The position numbers were made by a program, and so were the translations under genes. From Nitrososphaeraceae archaeon (GTDB lineage Archaea; Thermoproteota; Nitrososphaeria; Nitrososphaerales; Nitrososphaeraceae): a stretch of 34,040 nt of DNA. The notes under the pieces are model-generated. The model did not search any database. It saw only the letters and a list, made by a program, of their open reading frames with translations, and was not told the origin of the DNA. Location: NCBI GenBank assembly GCA_025937665.1, contig JAICQW010000002.1, positions 1 to 34,040 on the forward strand, read 5' to 3'. Positions 1 to 8,961 of the stretch are shown piece after piece (the first letter of the stretch is position 1; each line of letters begins with the position of its first letter).

Positions 1-252
1 CCAGATAAGAAATCTCTCAAATCAGATAATCCTATTGTTTTGGTTAAATTTATCAATGATGTTCATACAGTACTCTACGACACATCATTGTCAAAGGAAG
101 TTGAAGTAAGGCTGTCCTCAGGTATACCTTACTGTAACTATTGCAAGTCAGATGATTGTGCACATGTTGGTTTTACTATCTGTGTAGAACAACTAGGAAG
201 GCATAGACATGATGGCAAGGAGGAAACTATAGAGGAGATTGTCGATAGTTAG
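1..252 (+). CDS. Small zinc-binding protein, 5' end missing
   Basis: The frame is open from the first base of the window, so the gene probably starts upstream; the first start-like codon inside is TTG at 40. The C-terminal part carries CNYC, then DDCAHVGFTIC and a His-rich tail (GRHRHDG). This cysteine/histidine pattern fits one small zinc site, as in the many small CxxC proteins of ammonia-oxidising archaea. No catalytic domain is visible and the function is unknown. The gene ends 24 bases before the convergent antiporter gene. That it is a protein is fairly sure; its role is not known. Confidence 0.7.
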   Translation, partial: PDKKSLKSDNPIVLVKFINDVHTVLYDTSLSKEVEVRLSSGIPYCNYCKSDDCAHVGFTICVEQLGRHRHDGKEETIEEIVDS

Positions 253-276
253 TAATACTCTCAGAAGTTAAATCAC

Positions 277-1500
277 TCATTTACTTTTACTTCTTTTCAA
301 CCCAAATGAAAATTTTCCAGCTGAACTATCTCTGATATCTACAAGTTTCCATCCCATCTTAATCAGGTATGGCGTGATAAATGTCGTGATTATGGTCATA
401 GTTCCAACCATTGGTAACACAAAAGAACTTGTGGTCCCCACATCGGCGCCACCTTTAGCTACTACAAGTGCCAGCTCTCCCCCAGATGATGAAAGGCCAA
501 ATGCAGTTTTAAGTGAAGTTTGAGTGTCATATCCCTGAGATCTTGAAGACAAATATACCGTTAGGAATTTTGCTCCTACGGACACCACTATTAGCATTAA
601 AGCAGGTAAAATTAGCGCAGGTATTTTAGTAATGTCCATTAGGGCGCCAATAGAAACGAAAAAGATGGCGCCAAACATGTCCTTGAGCGGAGAAGTTAGG
701 ACTCGTGTAACGGAATGAACTTTTGATTCAGCTATTAGCACTCCAGCAAAGAAAGCTCCGGTAGCAACTGATATTCCAATTTCAAATGCTAGGAAGGAAA
801 GACCAAAGGCTACTCCAAGGATAGCGACAACTAGAACATCATGTTGATTAGTTTTACCAATTAGATTTACGAATTTTGGTACTGTCTTTGATCCTACGAA
901 CAAGGCACCTCCAATAAATGCAAGAACAGTCCCGATAGATATAACCAAATCAATGCCATAGACCCCCCCAGTAGAAGAGACAGATTGTAAAATGGCTAGC
1001 ATGGAGATGATAATAATATCCTCAATCACTGCGACACCAAGAATAATTATTGAGGTTTCATCTTTGATCATACCAAGTTCGTCTAAGATACGCATTACAA
1101 TTACAGTACTTGTTACTGAAATGGCCAACGCCAGGAAAAGACTATCAGCTAATGAGTAGTTTACGGCTTGGCATACCAAAAACCCAATTGCAAAGGTTCC
1201 CAAACCCTCGCTAAACGCTATAACTAATGCCCTTTTTCCTATCTTTCTTAATTTTTCTATAGGAAATTCCATCCCTACGACAAACAGTAGCAAGATTACT
1301 CCTATTTCTGCAAACAAATTGAGAACATCAAAATTGCTTATTAGACTAAAAGGTGGAGTAAATGGTCCGATAATCATCCCCGCAATAATATATCCTATTA
1401 CCATCGGTTGCTTGAGTTTGTAAGAAACCATTGCCATTATCGAGGCAGCTATCATGATTATAGTAAAATCTTGTAAAATAGGACCAATTTCAATCACCAT
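277..1500 (-). CDS. Na+/H+ antiporter, CPA2 (Kef/NapA-like) family
   Basis: An integral membrane cation/proton exchanger of about 407 residues, nearly all hydrophobic helices. Family signs (numbered on the longer 415-residue frame from 1524) are the Glu-Asp pair at 168-169 in GVAVIEDI, the stretch VATGAFFAGVLIAES (253-267) and the late motif DMFGAIFFVSIGALMD (282-297), typical of CPA2 transporters. There is no C-terminal TrkA-N/RCK regulatory domain, so it is a transport core only. I chose the ATG at 1500 because TATA-like elements at about 1515-1550 lie too close to the ATG at 1524. It could exchange Na+ or K+ for H+; the ion cannot be read from sequence. Confidence 0.9.
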   Translation of the reverse strand: MVIEIGPILQDFTIIMIAASIMAMVSYKLKQPMVIGYIIAGMIIGPFTPPFSLISNFDVLNLFAEIGVILLLFVVGMEFPIEKLRKIGKRALVIAFSEGLGTFAIGFLVCQAVNYSLADSLFLALAISVTSTVIVMRILDELGMIKDETSIIILGVAVIEDIIIISMLAILQSVSSTGGVYGIDLVISIGTVLAFIGGALFVGSKTVPKFVNLIGKTNQHDVLVVAILGVAFGLSFLAFEIGISVATGAFFAGVLIAESKVHSVTRVLTSPLKDMFGAIFFVSIGALMDITKIPALILPALMLIVVSVGAKFLTVYLSSRSQGYDTQTSLKTAFGLSSSGGELALVVAKGGADVGTTSSFVLPMVGTMTIITTFITPYLIKMGWKLVDIRDSSAGKFSFGLKRSKSK

Positions 1501-1779
1501 CGCATATCGTCTACCAATATGCATTATATTCCTGATTATAAATATCTTAAAAATTTATTTGGAAAACGCTTGCATCTTTGAGTATACAATGTTTTTGATC
1601 AATTACTTTGTAGGAGACTAAAAATGTAAATTACATTAGAAAAATCAATAAACTTTCATTTCTCCTTCTTATGATCTAGCAACTGAATATCTAAGTCAAC
1701 GTATGAAAAAACTTTACTTTTTATTGGTAATAGTATATATCAGAATGGATCTATGAGCTACATACATATTGTTAGTCAA

Positions 1780-2508
1780 TTATTCATCATTAAAATTTAT
1801 CTTCCTGTGCTCTCCATCACAAAATGGTTTATTTTCTGATGCACCACAGCGACATAAGGCATAATGTTCTTTTGATGCGCCTTCCCCGAATTGAATGTTT
1901 TCACCAATCAATTCAACTCCTCCTGTAATATGATAAGGTCCATTTTTTGAAACCGTAATAGTTGGATTTCTTTGTTCCTCCGGATCCCTGTACTCAACGC
2001 CATCTATGGAGTAACTCAAAGCACCTGACGGACATTTTCTTATAGTATCGATTATCTCATTTAGGTTTGACCCATCAGAATTAATCCATGGTCTGGAGCC
2101 TACGCTAAATACAGAAGGAAGGTTTTTAACACATTCTGCTGCATGCGAACAAATCTTTCTATTATCATGGACGATAATCTTTTTTCCAGGATAGTCCCGC
2201 CTTTTGTCTTTAACAGCTGTTTTTTTTGCATTATCATCGTTCTCATTCTCTTCCAAAATCTTATTAGCACTAGAAAATCCAACTGCAATATGTGTGCCAT
2301 CACAAAAAGGCTTGTTCTTAGACTCACCGCATCGACATAATGCAATGCCTATTGTAGTTGACAGTGGTTCTCCTTTGAAATTTTGAAGATTGTAAACTAC
2401 CTTCGGATTTGGATCGTTTATCAAGTAGTATGGGCCATCAGGTAGTGGCATAATCCTTGGCTTCAAATTAGGATTCTCGTTAATGTTAGATTTCAATGAA
2501 TCACCCAA
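1780..2508 (-). CDS. CDGSH-ferredoxin-CDGSH iron-sulfur protein
   Basis: A 242-residue soluble protein with three cluster sites. The first CDGSH-type site is C58, C60, C69 and H73 (ALCRCG...FCDGTH). The middle domain (about 108-175) has C120, C126 and C159 with a CPSGAL motif, like the Fer4_19/divergent 4Fe-4S monocluster family. The second CDGSH site is C219, C221, C230 and H234. CDGSH sites bind 2Fe-2S with three Cys and one His, and the middle domain would bind one further cluster. It is probably an electron-transfer or cluster-handling protein in the cytoplasm. It lies 27 bases downstream of the UBP zinc-finger gene on the same strand, so the two are probably cotranscribed. Confidence 0.9.
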   Translation of the reverse strand: MGDSLKSNINENPNLKPRIMPLPDGPYYLINDPNPKVVYNLQNFKGEPLSTTIGIALCRCGESKNKPFCDGTHIAVGFSSANKILEENENDDNAKKTAVKDKRRDYPGKKIIVHDNRKICSHAAECVKNLPSVFSVGSRPWINSDGSNLNEIIDTIRKCPSGALSYSIDGVEYRDPEEQRNPTITVSKNGPYHITGGVELIGENIQFGEGASKEHYALCRCGASENKPFCDGEHRKINFNDE

Positions 2509-2535
2509 ATCTTGTCAGCTGGAATTCTAAAATTA

Positions 2536-2811
2536 CTATCTAATGAAAATTTGATCAATATAACACCATTTCCATTTTTCACCTGGTTCATGTGATCTTA
2601 TGAGTGGATGACCAGTAGATTCAAAATGTTTTGTGCCATGTTTATTTACAGAAGAATCGCAACAACCTACGTGACCGCAGGTTAAGCAAAGACGGAGGTG
2701 CACCCAGTCAGATCCAATTTTTTCGCATTCTTCACATCCTTTTGTATTTCCGTTGATGTTTTGGTTAACCTTATTCATGTGATCGCATGAATCCGCAACT
2801 TTTTTGCTCAC
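2536..2811 (-). CDS. UBP-type zinc-finger protein
   Basis: A 91-residue protein that is essentially one UBP-type (ZnF-UBP) finger. The expected ligands are present: C9 and H11, C26 and C29 (GCEEC), C42 and C45 (LCLTCGHVGC), C50, H58, H62 and H68, followed by SHEPGEKWKWCYID, typical of the fold's C-terminus. In eukaryotes this finger binds free ubiquitin C-termini; in archaea and bacteria the partner is unknown. It is the first gene of a likely two-gene operon with the CDGSH protein. The domain call is sure, the role is not. Confidence 0.9.
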   Translation of the reverse strand: MSKKVADSCDHMNKVNQNINGNTKGCEECEKIGSDWVHLRLCLTCGHVGCCDSSVNKHGTKHFESTGHPLIRSHEPGEKWKWCYIDQIFIR

Positions 2812-3173
2812 TTTACATCACATAGTTATAGGTGAGATGATATATAACACTTGTGAGCAGCCAGATATACATTTATTCAGTATTCTACAAAAAGAGACCC
2901 GAATACCAATCAAGATTATCAGTCAGATGTTTCTTATCTGTAATGCATTAAAATAATCGTATGCTAGTAAGTCGCTCAACCGAACCAGAAAGAACGGACT
3001 GGCATCATTTCCTAGTCCAAAGCTCGATTATGGTAGAGTCAACATGAATCGATACTAATACAAGTATTATTGAGTCTAATACCTTTAATACTTAATAGGC
3101 TGGTATCTTGAATTTCATTAGATAGGATGATATTTATAGAAGGTTAACCTGCTAATTATGATTTAAGAGTATA
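2812..3173. other. Intergenic region, divergent promoters
   Basis: This 362-base gap separates two divergent genes. On the plus side a TATA-like stretch at about 3128-3138 precedes the GH130 start. A 28-codon frame at 2961-3047 sits in a stretch less AT-rich than its surroundings, but has no recognisable motif and is not called as a gene. No tRNA or strong hairpin was seen. Confidence 0.5.
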
Positions 3174-4142
3174 ATGCTTCAATTAAAGAGATCTAAAAAT
3201 AACCCTATCTTAATTCCTGATCCCAGTAGTTGGTGGGAAAAGAAGGCAGTTTTTAACTGTGGAATTCTCTATGATGGTAAGGTTATCCATATGTTGTATA
3301 GAGCAATCGGGGAATACGAAAATTATGTATCGAGGATAGGTTATGCATCAAGCAGTGATGGTTTTACATTCACTAGAAATAATGAATCAGTTTTATATCC
3401 AGAATTGGATTATGAAAAGTTCGGTATTGAAGATCCCCGTTTGATAACTGTTGACAATAAAAATTATGTAACGTATGTTGTTCTCTCCGATTATGTGAAA
3501 AATAACCCCTCAGTGTCTACTGCACTTGCAAAGACTGAAGATTTTTCACATTATGAAAGACTTGGTATAGTAACGTTACCCGGATCGCAAGACAAAGACG
3601 TTGTATTGTTTCCAAGAAATGTAGCAGAAAGTGAATTTCAACGATATATGCTTCTACACAGGCCGAGCGCCTGGGTAGGACCACAATATAATACAGAAAA
3701 ACCAAGTATATGGATTGCAGAGGGTGATTCAGTTACCAATTATGATAAACATTCTCTTCTGATTAAACCGGAAGAAACTTGGGAGGCATTGAAAATAGGA
3801 GCTGGTGTTCCACCAATTAAGACAGAAAAAGGTTGGCTTGTTATATACCATGGCGTAAATGAGGAACACGTCTACAGTGCTGGTGCAATCTTGCTTGATA
3901 TTAAGGAACCAACTAAAATACTAGGTAGAACCAGGACTCCTATATTATCTCCAGAAGAACAGTACGAGTTAAAGGGTGACGTGAATAATGTAGTCTTTCC
4001 AACAGGGGCATGTATTTTGGATAACAGGTTATTTGTCTACTATGGTGCTGCAGATAAGGTCTGCTGCCTTGCCACTATTGAGCTGAAAGAAATACTTGAT
4101 TATTTGTTATCTGATATATGTTCAGTGAAAACTGAAAGATAA
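3174..4142 (+). CDS. GH130 family glycosidase/phosphorylase
   Basis: A 322-residue soluble protein with the five-bladed propeller pattern of glycoside hydrolase family 130, the beta-mannoside phosphorylases and mannosidases. Family signs are the N-terminus with NPIL, FNCGILYDGKVIHMLYRA (28-44), the hallmark GIEDPRL (84-90) holding the conserved Asp of EDPR, KDVVLFPR, LHRPS, GAGVPPIKTEKGWLVIYHG and the late NVVFPTGACIL. Length is normal for the family. It probably cuts or phosphorolyses beta-1,4-mannosidic linkages, for example in storage or surface glycans. No sugar transporter or glycosyltransferase lies beside it, so the substrate is open. It appears to be a single transcript. Confidence 0.9.
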   Translation: MLQLKRSKNNPILIPDPSSWWEKKAVFNCGILYDGKVIHMLYRAIGEYENYVSRIGYASSSDGFTFTRNNESVLYPELDYEKFGIEDPRLITVDNKNYVTYVVLSDYVKNNPSVSTALAKTEDFSHYERLGIVTLPGSQDKDVVLFPRNVAESEFQRYMLLHRPSAWVGPQYNTEKPSIWIAEGDSVTNYDKHSLLIKPEETWEALKIGAGVPPIKTEKGWLVIYHGVNEEHVYSAGAILLDIKEPTKILGRTRTPILSPEEQYELKGDVNNVVFPTGACILDNRLFVYYGAADKVCCLATIELKEILDYLLSDICSVKTER

Positions 4143-4338
4143 ATTCTATGAAACACTGACAACCAGTATAGTAATGTCATTTAGTTTTAGGTAACTAAAT
4201 TTTTCTAATAGTGGGCTAAGCAAAGATCTTCTGGATTGTAGAGACTCTTATACAAGTTCCGATAAAGAGAACTGAACAGTACATTAATTTCTACAATATT
4301 TACAACTATGTTATACTTACATTATTCTTATCTATACG

Positions 4339-4888
4339 ATGACAGATGAGAATAGGCCAACTCTGACAAAATTTCCTACAATAAACGGTCGAATAGTCAA
4401 TCTGAGAGAGCTTTCGATTGATGACGCATTCGACATGAGTCGTTTGATGACTTACAATATAAAGTCGTTATGGAAGTTCCATATCCATATACATTAGAAA
4501 ATGCATCGAGCTTTATCAATTCAAGTCATATAGAATTTAGGTCACTAGGGCTTTAAATTTTGCGATACTGTACAAGAGGAACCCTGAATATGGTGGTTTA
4601 GTGGGAATTATAGGTCTCAAAAATATACACATTGAAAATAGGAAGGCTAATTTGGGATATTGGATTGGAGATTCTTTTTGAGGTAATGGTATAGCTTCAG
4701 AATCGGCGGAACTAGTCATCAATTATGCGTTCTCTGTTCTTAAATTAGAGGAGGTTTATGCATATGTATATTCTCAAAACAAAAGGTCAATTCGAGTTTT
4801 AGAAAATAATAGAATGACGAAAGTTGGTGAGGCAAATGATATAGCAAAAAGCTCGGAAGATATCATAATACCACTAAATTTGTTATAA
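4339..4888 (+). pseudogene. GNAT (RimJ/RimL-like) acetyltransferase, broken
   Basis: Three successive frames together encode one GNAT N-acetyltransferase. Frame 1 from ATG 4339 gives TDENRPTL...NGRIVNLRELSIDDAFDMSRLM. Near 4467 the reading continues in another frame (EVPYPYTLENASSFINSS). Near 4554 it continues in the third frame (YGGLVGIIGLKNIHIENRKA, then NLGYWIGDSF, ending in LLEV-like IIIPLNLL). An in-frame TGA at 4679-4681 stands where the family has a tryptophan (expected FWGNGIASE), a one-base TGG to TGA change. Two frameshifts plus a nonsense codon make a working product unlikely. It was probably a ribosomal-protein or small-molecule N-acetyltransferase. Confidence 0.85.
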
Positions 4889-4931
4889 AAAACTGTAAAC
4901 AAAATTAAAGTTAAGATTCATAATCAATAAT

Positions 4932-5130
4932 ATGTATAATCCTAATTTGAGACTTGGAAAACAATTCTTGTGTTTTGTTATTACTATTGGTACCACATAC
5001 ATCATCCGCTGTGAAAGGCTGCCCGTAAGAAATATTAATATTGAAATGGAATCCAGTCCAGTCTGCAGGTTCTAACGGAAATAGACGTTTACGAGTTTAT
5101 GCTCATAGAGGTGTTACAGTTAAGGCTTAA
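4932..5130 (+). pseudogene. Possible remnant of a small secreted protein
   Basis: A 47-codon frame starts at ATG 4932 with a basic then hydrophobic N-terminus (LGKQFLCFVITIGTTY), like a signal peptide, and ends at 5075. An overlapping frame from 5041 to 5130 reads WNPVQSAGSNGNRRLRVYAH then RGVTVKA, which looks like the C-terminus of an exported beta-rich protein. Joined by a frameshift they would make a small secreted protein. There is no family match that I can name, and the pieces could be chance frames. The rest of the gap up to 5296 holds nothing I can support. Confidence 0.3.
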
Positions 5131-5296
5131 TCTCTCAATTCCATAAACAGCTTCCTTATTCATTTAAAAATCTCTTACTTTACTTTACGGTGAGACGTCC
5201 ATTCATGAATAGCCTAAATTTCTGAATTCAAAATAAAAAGCAATTGCCAATATACTCAAAATGTATATATGCTGCACGGATCTCTAAATATTAGAT

Positions 5297-5782
5297 TTGG
5301 AAACGAAACGACCAACAGGTGTTACAATAATAGCAATACTTGCAATAATTGGCGGAATACTTCTTTTGTTTGGAGGAATTACACTTGTAACTTTAGCCCC
5401 CATTTTAAGTCAGGTTAACATGAATGATAATAACAATATTTCCAACTCTTCAATTTCGCTAAATATTAACGGCACTGACGTTACTATTCCCAAAAATACA
5501 CTCTTCTTATTCGGGGGATTTTTGGGAGTTATTGGAGGAATGCTCATTGTGATTGGAATAGCAAGTTTTGTAGTGGCATGGGGTCTCCTGACAGGTAAAG
5601 GGTGGGCATGGATAGTTACCATTATAATTGTCATAATATCTATAATCCTGAACATAATACTAATTGTATCGGGTAGTTTTGAAAGTGTTATCGGTCTAAT
5701 AATAGATGGGATTATTATCTACTATTTGTACAGACCCAGTGTTAAATCATATTTTGGAAGAGTAAAGGGACCAACAGTATAA
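5297..5782 (+). CDS. Four-helix membrane protein of unknown function
   Basis: A 161-residue membrane protein starting at TTG 5297. The N-terminus RPTGVTIIAILAIIGGILL opens the first helix, followed by an external loop with many Asn and Ser (about 37-65), then three more helices at roughly 70-95, 100-125 and 125-150. A short basic tail ends the protein. Proteins starting with this RPTGVT-helix pattern recur in archaea as small membrane proteins without known role. No catalytic residues are evident. It is transcribed towards the GCS2 gene, with 47 bases between the stops. Confidence 0.75.
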   Translation: METKRPTGVTIIAILAIIGGILLLFGGITLVTLAPILSQVNMNDNNNISNSSISLNINGTDVTIPKNTLFLFGGFLGVIGGMLIVIGIASFVVAWGLLTGKGWAWIVTIIIVIISIILNIILIVSGSFESVIGLIIDGIIIYYLYRPSVKSYFGRVKGPTV

Positions 5783-5829
5783 TTTTCATTGATAGTAAGA
5801 TAAATTTCTGACAACACTAGTTTGTCTAA

Positions 5830-7074
5830 TCAAGTAATAGGTTGATTTTCCCTTGTCTTCTGCCAAATATCAGAGATTATTTCATAGATAGTTTCACAAA
5901 CCGACCCATTAAATTTTTCACTCCACATTCTAGCTACATATTCTCCGGGTGATGTTCTATTTTCCAACCTCTTGTCTAAAATATTAAGAAAGCCTACATT
6001 GATTCCCAAGTCGTACAAACCCTTACGTGCAAAATCAAGTTGACTTCTTATGATATCCGTCATATTGAAATGACTTTTTGCACTGAACCCATATTGAACT
6101 GATGCCGTTCTCTCCTCTCTCAATGTAGAAAGCGGTCTTAATTCCCTTTCTTCATGTATTGCTCGACTCAAATAACCAATAAAAAATTCAGCCATTGCCA
6201 TCAAGCTTTTTGAAGTGGGTTGTACGGACATGATCCTGGTTTCCACTCGGTAAGAGTCAGGTCCAATACGGATTCGTGCATCGTCATGTCTTTCTTTCTC
6301 TAACGTAAAATAATCCTTGGTGATGTTTTGTTCACGTGACAAAATATAGTCAATATAATTTTCGATACCTTCGAGATATCTTGGGATTGCAGGGAATCCA
6401 GAATTTTGTTGTTCTGATTGATCGTACAGATGAATTCTTGGTTCATGTAACGAATATACCCTTCCAGCAAACAATCTACTATTGGCACCAAGTACTATCG
6501 CAGAAGGTAATATATTCAAAATATGGTTGAACATTGTTGCAGTATTTTGTGGATTTTTTCCTTGCAAATGAAGATGAAATCCTTGAATAGCTGTAGCGAC
6601 ATGAGCTGCTCCAAATTTGTTACCATCTATTTCAACATCAGGCAGCTTATTTTGCCAGGATGCCAGCTTATTATATCGAGGTTTATCCGTTATCCATCCC
6701 TCTTTCATGATTTCCGGTGATGGATTGCCACCAAGAAAAACTGGAATGACTTCGTTCCCATTATATGCTCTTTTAAGAGACTTGTCCAAATTCTCGATAA
6801 ATTGTTCAAATACAATATTCAGATATTCAAGATTATCCATTCCCACAGGGAGAGTCTTAAATTCAAATTGAGAGCGGCCATACTCGTAGTCGATTTCACA
6901 GGTGCTTCCTTCAAGTTCCTTTATTAATGGCTCTGCATCTACTGGATGGCCATTTTTGTCAAGTAAGCATCCCTCGATTTCGACCCCTACTTTGAAGGTT
7001 TCATCGATTTTGTCGCTATCGCGATGAACTTTGTCCCTTAATTCTTGCCTCTGTTTTTCAAGTATACCTAACAA
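5830..7074 (-). CDS. Glutamate-cysteine ligase family 2 (GCS2) protein
   Basis: A 414-residue carboxylate-amine ligase of the GCS2/YbdK type, starting at TTG 7074. Family signs are the ATP/metal-binding KVGVEIEGCLLD (28-39), the acidic/aromatic DYEYGRSQFEFKTLP (62-76) and GFHLHLQG (165-172), then RIGPDSYRVETRIMS in the second half. GCS2 enzymes join glutamate to cysteine or a related amine through an acyl-phosphate. In haloarchaea a related enzyme makes gamma-glutamylcysteine, the main low-molecular thiol. A thiol-making role is plausible here, but substrate identity is not readable from the motif. The gene stands alone, convergent with the membrane protein. Confidence 0.85.
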   Translation of the reverse strand: MLGILEKQRQELRDKVHRDSDKIDETFKVGVEIEGCLLDKNGHPVDAEPLIKELEGSTCEIDYEYGRSQFEFKTLPVGMDNLEYLNIVFEQFIENLDKSLKRAYNGNEVIPVFLGGNPSPEIMKEGWITDKPRYNKLASWQNKLPDVEIDGNKFGAAHVATAIQGFHLHLQGKNPQNTATMFNHILNILPSAIVLGANSRLFAGRVYSLHEPRIHLYDQSEQQNSGFPAIPRYLEGIENYIDYILSREQNITKDYFTLEKERHDDARIRIGPDSYRVETRIMSVQPTSKSLMAMAEFFIGYLSRAIHEERELRPLSTLREERTASVQYGFSAKSHFNMTDIIRSQLDFARKGLYDLGINVGFLNILDKRLENRTSPGEYVARMWSEKFNGSVCETIYEIISDIWQKTRENQPIT

Positions 7075-7328
7075 CTACAGTATGTCTTGTTTCCTTCTGA
7101 TTTAAGTTATCTTAACTATCCAAAAATGCGATTTAATTGATGGTTCTCATTTTAAATTAATATACATAAGTAAAAGAATGAAAATATTAGCGAAAGCAGC
7201 GAAGCATTTTAATTTCATAAATTCACTGCATTCTGATCTTATAGATCTTGTTGTGACAAATTCCTAAATCATTCTCATAATGGAGAAACTAACCATCATT
7301 TAAATAAATGCCAATCCAAAAGACAACG

Positions 7329-7507
7329 ATGTGTGTGATGATACTTCCTGAAGTAATGCTTCCGCGCTTTCAGTGTCGACATTGTACCAATGAATTACGA
7401 TATGAAAAGAGTGTGCTAAGTATATAGATGATATATGCCAGATATGCAACAAAAATGAAAAGGAGGTATATCAATTAGACTTTGAGGTATGCATGACTGT
7501 TGGATGA
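7329..7507 (+). pseudogene. Possible frameshifted small zinc-ribbon gene
   Basis: From ATG 7329 a frame reads LPRFQCRHCTNELRYEKSVLS and stops at 7425. A frame shifted by one base continues at once with DDICQICNKNEKEVYQLDFEVC and stops at 7505-7507. Together they give two CxxC pairs about 25 residues apart, the layout of a single zinc ribbon. Neither half alone makes a sensible zinc site. It may be a decayed gene or one with an indel error. The remainder of 7075-7679 shows no other supported feature. Confidence 0.4.
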
Positions 7508-7679
7508 AGCAAACTATTCCAGAAATTTGAGTAATTCTGTTGGTTACAAAGTTTAGAAAATTATATTCTAGGAACAATGCTATATTCCAATTATAATTTA
7601 TCTGATTGATTATAATACACTAAAGAAATTGTATTGTCAAGAATATTTTGTCCTTTTGAAAATTCAGTTTGTGATAATG

Positions 7680-8078
7680 CTAGTTCAGTGACAACCTATT
7701 CATTAACCTCTCATGTAAAGGCTCGGGTACAATACTATCAAAAGTTTGATTGGTTATTTTTTGTCTTAATATGACAAGTTCCTCTGTAGTTATACTTTGT
7801 AATACTTTATTCAAGGTGATATTATCAAAAAGTTCGAGTGTCTGCTCAATTACTATTGGATCGTTTTTGGCCAATCCATACAAAGCAATATCACTTGGTG
7901 AGAGAAATATCATCTCCTCTGCAATTTTGCATGCTGTAGACGAGAAATTACCGGTATCACAACTAGCTTTAAGATCGCTGGGTATGGGAGGGTTTGGCAC
8001 AGTTGTATAGGAGGCCGAATTTGCCTGGACGACTGGTAAAAGGAATACTACGAGCACAAGGAAAAAAATTCTCAACAC
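7680..8078 (-). CDS. Secreted protein of unknown function
   Basis: A 132-residue protein with a clear export signal: a basic start, a hydrophobic run (about 4-17) and a probable cleavage near residue 20 (VQANSAS). The mature part has two cysteines (C40 and C50), which could form a disulfide, and several NxT/NxS sites. The C-terminal half looks helical (LQSITTEELVILRQKI). The start is GTG at 8078, 24 bases after a TATA-like element at about 8093-8110, consistent with leaderless transcription. I do not recognise the family. Exported proteins of this size are frequent in this window. Confidence 0.7.
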   Translation of the reverse strand: MLRIFFLVLVVFLLPVVQANSASYTTVPNPPIPSDLKASCDTGNFSSTACKIAEEMIFLSPSDIALYGLAKNDPIVIEQTLELFDNITLNKVLQSITTEELVILRQKITNQTFDSIVPEPLHERLMNRLSLN

Positions 8079-8281
8079 CAGTATTCTAATAGTCTATATA
8101 ATATAGTTTATTTTTGTTCAATCTTACTTAACCAGGCCTGAATAATGTCCTTGCTCATTTGAATGAAACCCAACTACAGAAAATAGATAATTCGAGGAAC
8201 CCAATTTTTTAGTATCTTGTCAGTCTGATTGCTTACTGTAATGTCACTTCTTCTTCCTGCTGTCTTAGTGTTAACGAGTAC

Positions 8282-8427
8282 TTATTCGTCTATTCTGAAT
8301 CCCAAATGTACTAGTTTAGGTTGAGAAGAAGGCTTATCCTCGATTTCAAAGGTTGATGACACCAGCTATTTCCTGCAATGGATACAGTTTCGTCCCAACC
8401 TGCTAAGATATTCTTAAAATCTGTCAT
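8282..8427 (-). pseudogene. Possible frameshifted small gene
   Basis: From ATG 8427 the minus strand reads TDFKNILAGWDETVSIAGNS. About one third of the way along, a one-base shift leads into VSSTFEIEDKPSSQPKLVHL and a stop at 8282. Both pieces look protein-like and acidic, which suggests one small gene with an indel. No family is recognised. The rest of the 8079-8540 interval contains only short frames, such as one ending QAWLSKIEQK at about 8110-8160 on the minus strand, and no strong signal. Confidence 0.3.
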
Positions 8428-8557
8428 TCTACCCTGAACTTATCAATTTTGGATCAAGATTATATGTGGACTGGCTTAAAGGACCAAAATTACGGGAATA
8501 TGGATCTTTTATATAATTTGTAGATCACATTACTATAACGATTTCAGCAAACAACTG

Positions 8558-8740
8558 GTGGAATCTCTTGAAAAACTCTTTCCATCAGTTGTATGGGAGA
8601 TTAATTCGTTGATAATAATATTGGAGAAGGACAAAATAACGTCAGAAGTGAGAAATAAGTTACATAAAAAAGGACTATCACTAATTGGAATGTCGGATAA
8701 AGAAATAATTTTTAGAAAGTTAATACGTTCCTTCAAGTAG
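8558..8740 (+). CDS. Small protein of unknown function
   Basis: A 60-codon frame starting at GTG 8558; the frame stays open upstream to 8480 but has no ATG. A TATA-like stretch at 8508-8519 would place initiation near 8540. The product is charged and helical, with a conserved-looking core (VVWEINSLIIILEKDKI) and a basic C-terminus. The opposite-strand frame over the same bases is less protein-like. The gene overlaps the end of a convergent small zinc gene by 21 bases. It is a moderate call on composition only. Confidence 0.4.
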   Translation: MESLEKLFPSVVWEINSLIIILEKDKITSEVRNKLHKKGLSLIGMSDKEIIFRKLIRSFK

Positions 8741-8857
8741 TAAAACAATAACCCATCTTTCAAAACATGTAGTACAATACCATTCGACTAGTTTACCATC
8801 GCCTATCATATCTATTTGATTTATCAATGTCTTTTCTGCTTCCACCTTGCTTCCCAT
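8720..8857 (-). CDS. Tiny CxxC protein, possible zinc binder
   Basis: A 45-residue frame from ATG 8857: GSKVEAEKTLINQIDMIGDG then KLVEWYCTTCFERWVIVLLL. The WYCTTCF segment holds one CxxC pair; a second pair is absent, so zinc would need a dimer or the cysteines could be redox-active. A TATA-like element lies at about 8886-8899. The 3' end overlaps the convergent gene at 8558-8740 by 21 bases. No family is recognised. It is reported because the composition is protein-like and because such mini-proteins recur in the window. Confidence 0.4.
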   Translation of the reverse strand: MGSKVEAEKTLINQIDMIGDGKLVEWYCTTCFERWVIVLLLEGTY

Positions 8858-8961
8858 AGTTAAAACAATTGTCACTGTCCTAAAAAGAAAAATATATAGT
8901 AGTAAAGTTTAGTAACAATTTCTAAAAAAGTTAATAATTCTTATCTTGTTCTATCTTCAAT

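Noticed and set aside
2961-3047. 28-codon frame in the UBP/GH130 intergenic region
   Set aside because: Short, without motif or promoter support; slightly higher GC content alone is not enough.
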